This document shows positions 59,114 through 64,000 of a stretch of 64,000 nucleotides of DNA, in pieces. The DNA is from Brevibacterium daeguense (GTDB taxonomy: Bacteria; Actinomycetota; Actinomycetes; Actinomycetales; Brevibacteriaceae): positions 160,151-224,150 of the forward strand of contig NZ_JAJTWW010000009.1 of assembly GCF_021729135.1 (NCBI RefSeq). The letters run 5' to 3'. How positions within the stretch are numbered: the stretch's first letter is position 1; the number at the start of each line of letters is the position of its first letter. The position numbers and the translations under genes were made by a program. Under the pieces are notes generated by a model. The model did not search any database. It was not told the origin of the DNA and saw only the letters and a program-made list of their open reading frames with translations.

Positions 59114-59168
59114 GGCCTCTTTCTGGCCCACCCTCTTGGCGGGCCCGCAGCAACGCCTCAGGAGAAGC

Positions 59169-60118
59169 ATGACCTCACCCAGCAGCTCCACCGCACCGGA
59201 GTCTCAAGCAGATCCAGCACATTCACCGGACTCAGCGCTTTCCCGCTGACTCCGCTGGTCGACGACCAGGTGGACGAGGGCGCGTTCGCAGGACTGGTCG
59301 GCCGCCTGGCGCGTGCCGGGGTCGACTCCATCACCGTCCTCGGATCGACCGGCTCCTATGCCTACCTGACCGGGCGGGAGCGCGCGAGAGTCGCCCGCCT
59401 GGCAGTCGAGCACGCAGGTGCGACACCGGTCATCGTCGGCGTCGGAGCGCTGCGCACCTCCCATGTCCTGGCCTGTGTCGAGGACGCCGAGGCGGCAGGC
59501 GCCGCCGGGCTCCTGCTGGCTCCCATGAGCTATCAGCCGCTCACCGACGACGAGGTGTTCGAGCTGTTCCGCACCGTCACCGAGCATTTCTCGCTTCCGG
59601 TGGTCGTCTACGACAACCCGGGCACCACCCACTTCACATTCAGCCTCGATCTCTACGCGCGGATCGCAGCTCTGCCCGGCATCGCCTCCATCAAGATCCC
59701 CGGAGTCCCGACGGATCCCGTTGCCGCCCGCGCTCACGTCGCAGCCATCCGCGCCGCTGTCCCGGAGACCGTCACGATCGGCGTCTCCGGGGATGCCCTC
59801 GGTGCGGCCGGGCTGCTGGCCGGCTGCGACGTCTGGTACTCCGTCATCGCCGGCACCCTGCCCGCGCCCCCGCTGCGCATCACCCGTGCCGCCCAGCGGG
59901 GAGACGCCGCCGAGGCGCTCGCCGAGTCCCGGCGCCTGGCACCTCTGTGGGACCTGTTCGCTGAGTTCGGCGGCAGCCTGCGGGTGACGGCGGCGATCGC
60001 GGAAGAAGTGGGGCTGGTGCGCGCACCGAGTCTGCCCCTGCCGATCCTCGGACTCGACCGCGAGCAGCGGGCGCGCGTCGTCGAGGTGATCGAGAAGCTG
60101 CGACTGCCGGACGGGTGA
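59169..60118 (+). CDS. Dihydrodipicolinate synthase (DapA)/NAL family protein, apparent N-terminal frameshift
   Basis: The TIM-barrel body starts at about 59216 (FTGLSAFPLTPLVDDQ) and carries the family residues: GSTGSYAYLT, VVVYDNPGTT with the catalytic Tyr, and IASIKIPGV with the Schiff-base Lys. The only start with a good ribosome site (AGGAGAAGC) is ATG 59169, but that frame stops at 59252 and does not match the body. In-frame GTGs at 59068/59080 lie in or before a terminator hairpin. Either one base is missing or the gene is a recent pseudogene. Relatives are pyruvate-dependent aldolases; the substrate is unknown. Confidence 0.7.
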
Positions 60119-60297
60119 GGTGACGCCGGCAGGCCGGGTGGGAGACCGGCGCTGGCCGTGTGTGAGACCCGGCGCGGGCCGTTCGTGAGCCGCTGAACGA
60201 CCGTCCGATTTACGCGCTAGGATCGACCCACGGACCGGTTTCATCCGCAGCCAGCACAGGCCGGCGACAGCATGCACCGACGCGAAAGGGAGCGAAG

Positions 60298-61941
<1,644 letters not shown>

Positions 61942-61967
61942 GCAGGGACGCGCAGAGGTGAGCAATG

Positions 61968-62000
61968 GTGCAGGGGCTCTCATCGCGAGGGCCCCTGCAC
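61968..62000 (+). terminator. Terminator after acyl-CoA synthetase 4
   Basis: GTGCAGGGGC (61968-61977) and GCCCCTGCAC (61991-62000) are exact complements, with further pairing inside the 13-base loop. Confidence 0.82.
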
Positions 62001-62084
62001 ACCGCCCAGGGCCTCGCCGGGGACATCCTCCCGCTCCACGGCGTAGCATTGTGGCCATCATCACCGTCTCTGGAGGGAACCGAC

Positions 62085-62630
62085 ATGTCAGATCCTCACG
62101 CGTACCTGGTCGCCGAAGCCCGGAACCAGACCGAGTTCTTCTCAGCTTCCGAAGTGCCCACAGCGGTGGTGAAGGCCACCGACTACCCGGTGAGCGATCT
62201 CCCCGCGCTGTTCGACAGTGCATTCTCCGCGCTGTTCCCGGCACTCGGCGAGCGGGGCGTGCAGCCGGTCGGCCCGGCTTTCGCGCTCTACCAGCGGATG
62301 CCCGACGACACGGTCGACCTCGAGGTCGGCGTACCGGTTGAGCAGCCGCTCGCCGAGACCATCGAGCTCGAAGAAGGTCGGAGCGTCGAACCTTCCGCGA
62401 TCCCCGGCGGCAGGCTTGCGGCGGTCAGCCACCACGGCTCCTACGACGCCCTCAGCGAGGCCTGGACCGACTTCATGACTGACGTTTCGACCTCGGGCAG
62501 CAAGCCCCAGCTGCCATTCTGGGAGGTCTACGTCACCGAGCCCAAGCCCGACATGGATCCTGCAGATCTGCGCACGGACCTGTACGTCATCGTCGACAGC
62601 GCGACGAACAGCGACACCGACGCGGGCTGA
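62085..62630 (+). CDS. GyrI-like small-molecule-binding domain protein
   Basis: A 181-residue protein whose residues about 20-175 form a GyrI/AraC effector-like domain: VPTAVVKATDYPVSDLPALF, GPAFALYQRMPDDTVDLEVG, and PGGRLAAVSHHGSYDALSEA. It stands alone without a DNA-binding domain. Such stand-alone domains bind hydrophobic ligands, act as hydrolases or sequester drugs; no specific role is evident. TGGAGGGAA precedes the ATG at 62085. Confidence 0.85.
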   Translation: MSDPHAYLVAEARNQTEFFSASEVPTAVVKATDYPVSDLPALFDSAFSALFPALGERGVQPVGPAFALYQRMPDDTVDLEVGVPVEQPLAETIELEEGRSVEPSAIPGGRLAAVSHHGSYDALSEAWTDFMTDVSTSGSKPQLPFWEVYVTEPKPDMDPADLRTDLYVIVDSATNSDTDAG

Positions 62631-62638
62631 GAGCCAGC

Positions 62639-63556
62639 TCAGGCGCGCGGGCCCTCTTCCTCCGAAGTGCTGATCTCGTCCTCGGCCAGGGGCCCATCGT
62701 CGTCGGGATGGGTGAGCAGATACGTTCCGTTCTTGAGGAAGCCGCTGATCTCCCAGCCGTCGTCCAGCAGTCCGGTCAGGCCGTCGCGCAGGGCGAATCG
62801 CCAGCGGCTCGCCAGCTCCGGGTTGTCGCCGCGCAGCGATTCCATGTCCACCGGAATGCGAATCGATGCGATCTCCGTCGAGCGGGGGATCTCCCGCTTG
62901 AGCAGCGGTTCCCCGGTGTCGTCGACGTCGAGCAGGCAGTTGGCGCGCTCGAGGTCTGCTTCTCCAACCGTCGGGCGTCGTTCGGCGATGTCGAGCCGCC
63001 AGGAGACGAGCAGTCGGTCGGATGCCTGCCCCTCGTTGACGCCGTCGCGCATCTGACCGTAGAAATCCTCGAAGTACTCGAGCGCATTGACGCCGAGTCG
63101 ACTGAAGTTGAAGTTCGCGTTGCGCGCGATGAGCGGGTCGAACGTCCACGTCATCTGCCGGATTCCGCGGTTGAGGCACCACAGCCGCTGGTGCAGCTTC
63201 ATCGCGGCTCCGGTGCCGCGCCCGACATGCTCGTGGCGGACGCCCGCAATATGGGAGTGCATCATCTTGCCGAGCGGCTCGCCGAAGAAACCGACAGTCA
63301 CGCCGATCATGGTGTCGTCCTCCGAGTCGAAGGCCGCCGCGACGTAGTTGCCGGAGTGCGCAAGCGCGACGAGCAGCCCTGGTTCAAGCTGAGTGGTGCC
63401 GGCCCGGCCGACGTTCCACACCTCGTCGAGGAGGAGGGACGCTTCAGCCGTCTCCTCCGCGCTGTGCAGGAGGCGCATCGTGACCCCGGCGCTCTCCTGG
63501 GCGTCAGCCAACTGCTCCTCGGCAATCGTGATGATCTTCGAATCGACTGAGCTCAT
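62639..63556 (-). CDS. Predicted GNAT-superfamily acetyltransferase
   Basis: A 305-residue protein of the COG3375-like GNAT group: LLHSAEETAEASLLLDEVWN, then MMHSHIAGVRHEHVGRGTGA with the acetyl-CoA loop GRGTGAAM, and IRQMTWTFDPLIARNANFNF, which is diagnostic of this subgroup. The C-terminal third is family-specific. The substrate is unknown; in several bacteria the group is linked to amino-acid N-acylation. It converges with the GyrI-like gene. Confidence 0.85.
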   Translation of the reverse strand: MSSVDSKIITIAEEQLADAQESAGVTMRLLHSAEETAEASLLLDEVWNVGRAGTTQLEPGLLVALAHSGNYVAAAFDSEDDTMIGVTVGFFGEPLGKMMHSHIAGVRHEHVGRGTGAAMKLHQRLWCLNRGIRQMTWTFDPLIARNANFNFSRLGVNALEYFEDFYGQMRDGVNEGQASDRLLVSWRLDIAERRPTVGEADLERANCLLDVDDTGEPLLKREIPRSTEIASIRIPVDMESLRGDNPELASRWRFALRDGLTGLLDDGWEISGFLKNGTYLLTHPDDDGPLAEDEISTSEEEGPRA

Positions 63557-63675
63557 GAGGCCATTGTGCCACCAACGGCGAGGAGCAGATATAGCGTGCG
63601 AATGCGGGGGAGCGAGGCTGGCGCAGGAAGCTGTTCAGATGGCTATCGCTCCTGGTCACGCCGCGATACTGACCC

Positions 63676-64000
63676 GTGTCCGTCCGTCTTGCTGATATAG
63701 AACACATGATCGAATCTCTGCAGTTGAGCAGTCACGACGACGTGGCTGTCGTGCGTGATGCGCTGGCTGGGATGGAGCCCGCTGGAACTGAGGAGGAGGC
63801 GCTGGATCGGATCCGCGTCCTCGAAGAGCTCAAGGCCGCCTGCGCTGCTGCCCAGGCGTGGGAGACCGCGGCGTTCGATCATCACCGGCGGCGGAACGAG
63901 GCTGATCGTGGTGTTGCGGAGTCGAGGCGGGGGAAGGGTGTGGCCGCTGAGGTGGCGCTGGCGCGCCGGGAATCACCGGCCCGCGGGTCCCGCCACCTCG
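63676..64000 (+). CDS. DUF222-type HNH endonuclease protein, 5' part (cut by window end)
   Basis: The open frame runs off the right edge after 108 codons. It matches the N-terminus of actinobacterial DUF222/HNH proteins: VLEELKAACAAAQAWETAAF, then HHRRRNEADRGVAESRRG and GVAAEVALARRESP. The HNH domain itself lies beyond the window. These proteins occur in many copies per genome and their role is unknown. The start may be GTG 63676 (with GATACT six bases upstream, possibly leaderless) or ATG 63706. Confidence 0.8.
   Translation, partial: MSVRLADIEHMIESLQLSSHDDVAVVRDALAGMEPAGTEEEALDRIRVLEELKAACAAAQAWETAAFDHHRRRNEADRGVAESRRGKGVAAEVALARRESPARGSRHL

Noticed and set aside
59068..59168. GTG 59068/59080 as the true start of the DapA-family gene
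   Set aside because: The resulting 45-50 residue extension would be encoded by a terminator hairpin and is unlike the family N-terminus; kept only as an alternative in the frameshift finding.

Overview
The window is high-GC (roughly two-thirds G+C by eye), densely coded DNA from an actinobacterium. Evidence for this is the DtxR/IdeR-type iron regulator, a c-di-AMP riboswitch in front of an NlpC/P60 hydrolase, the galU-rimJ-glpR/sepX-like block, GTG starts, several probable leaderless mRNAs, and a DUF222-type HNH protein at the right edge. The gene mix fits Micrococcales, possibly Brevibacterium; that placement is inference.

1-6240 is housekeeping and stress: an aldehyde dehydrogenase, dtxR/ideR, the riboswitch-controlled cell-wall hydrolase, a candidate structured RNA with its own promoter and terminator just upstream of an HNH nuclease, and a divergent GlsB / universal stress protein pair. 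6370-11611 holds tRNA-Arg(CCT) and a 1,604-residue helicase-nuclease followed by a small unknown protein. 11615-18416 carries mscL, an orphan SAF/CpaB-like protein, an FmdB-type zinc-ribbon protein, 5-formyl-THF cyclo-ligase and galU. A small MogA/MoaB-fold protein follows where other actinobacteria have a MoeA-like (Glp) gene, then a RimJ-type acetyltransferase and a GlpR/SepX-like membrane protein. 18522-26511 is accessory metabolism: gabD, a MerR regulator divergent from a membrane protein, cupin, DUF488, two GNATs, ornithine cyclodeaminase family, an SLC13/MatC permease and a membrane-anchored HNH protein. A GC-rich minisatellite lies at 22782-22930.

26683-43357 and 53047-61941 form two halves of a large acyl-CoA catabolic region. 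Together they contain four acyl-CoA ligases, an acyl-CoA dehydrogenase, a thiolase, two enoyl-CoA hydratases, two SDRs, a quinone-oxidoreductase-like enzyme, a thioesterase, a nitronate monooxygenase-like flavoprotein and a TetR regulator. They also contain a TRAP transporter with one DctQM permease and three tandem DctP binding proteins. A shared 19-bp operator-like element precedes two of the ligases and the TRAP operon, which suggests coordinated uptake and beta-oxidation of one or more carboxylic acids. The substrate cannot be read from the sequence.

Between the two halves sits a complete tad/flp type IVc pilus operon (45001-52930: flp, tadE, tadG-like, cpaB, tadZ, tadA, tadB, tadC, prepilin peptidase). 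It is preceded by an unusually AT-rich control region and an orphan gene (44053-44403). The right end has a GyrI-like protein, a GNAT enzyme and the truncated DUF222/HNH gene.

The most notable unexplained items are the structured RNA upstream of the HNH gene (3836-4025), the replacement of Glp by a MogA-fold protein beside GlpR/SepX, the shared operator in the acyl-CoA region, the apparent frameshift in the dihydrodipicolinate-synthase-family gene at 59169, and recurrent in-frame tandem-repeat expansions in linkers.
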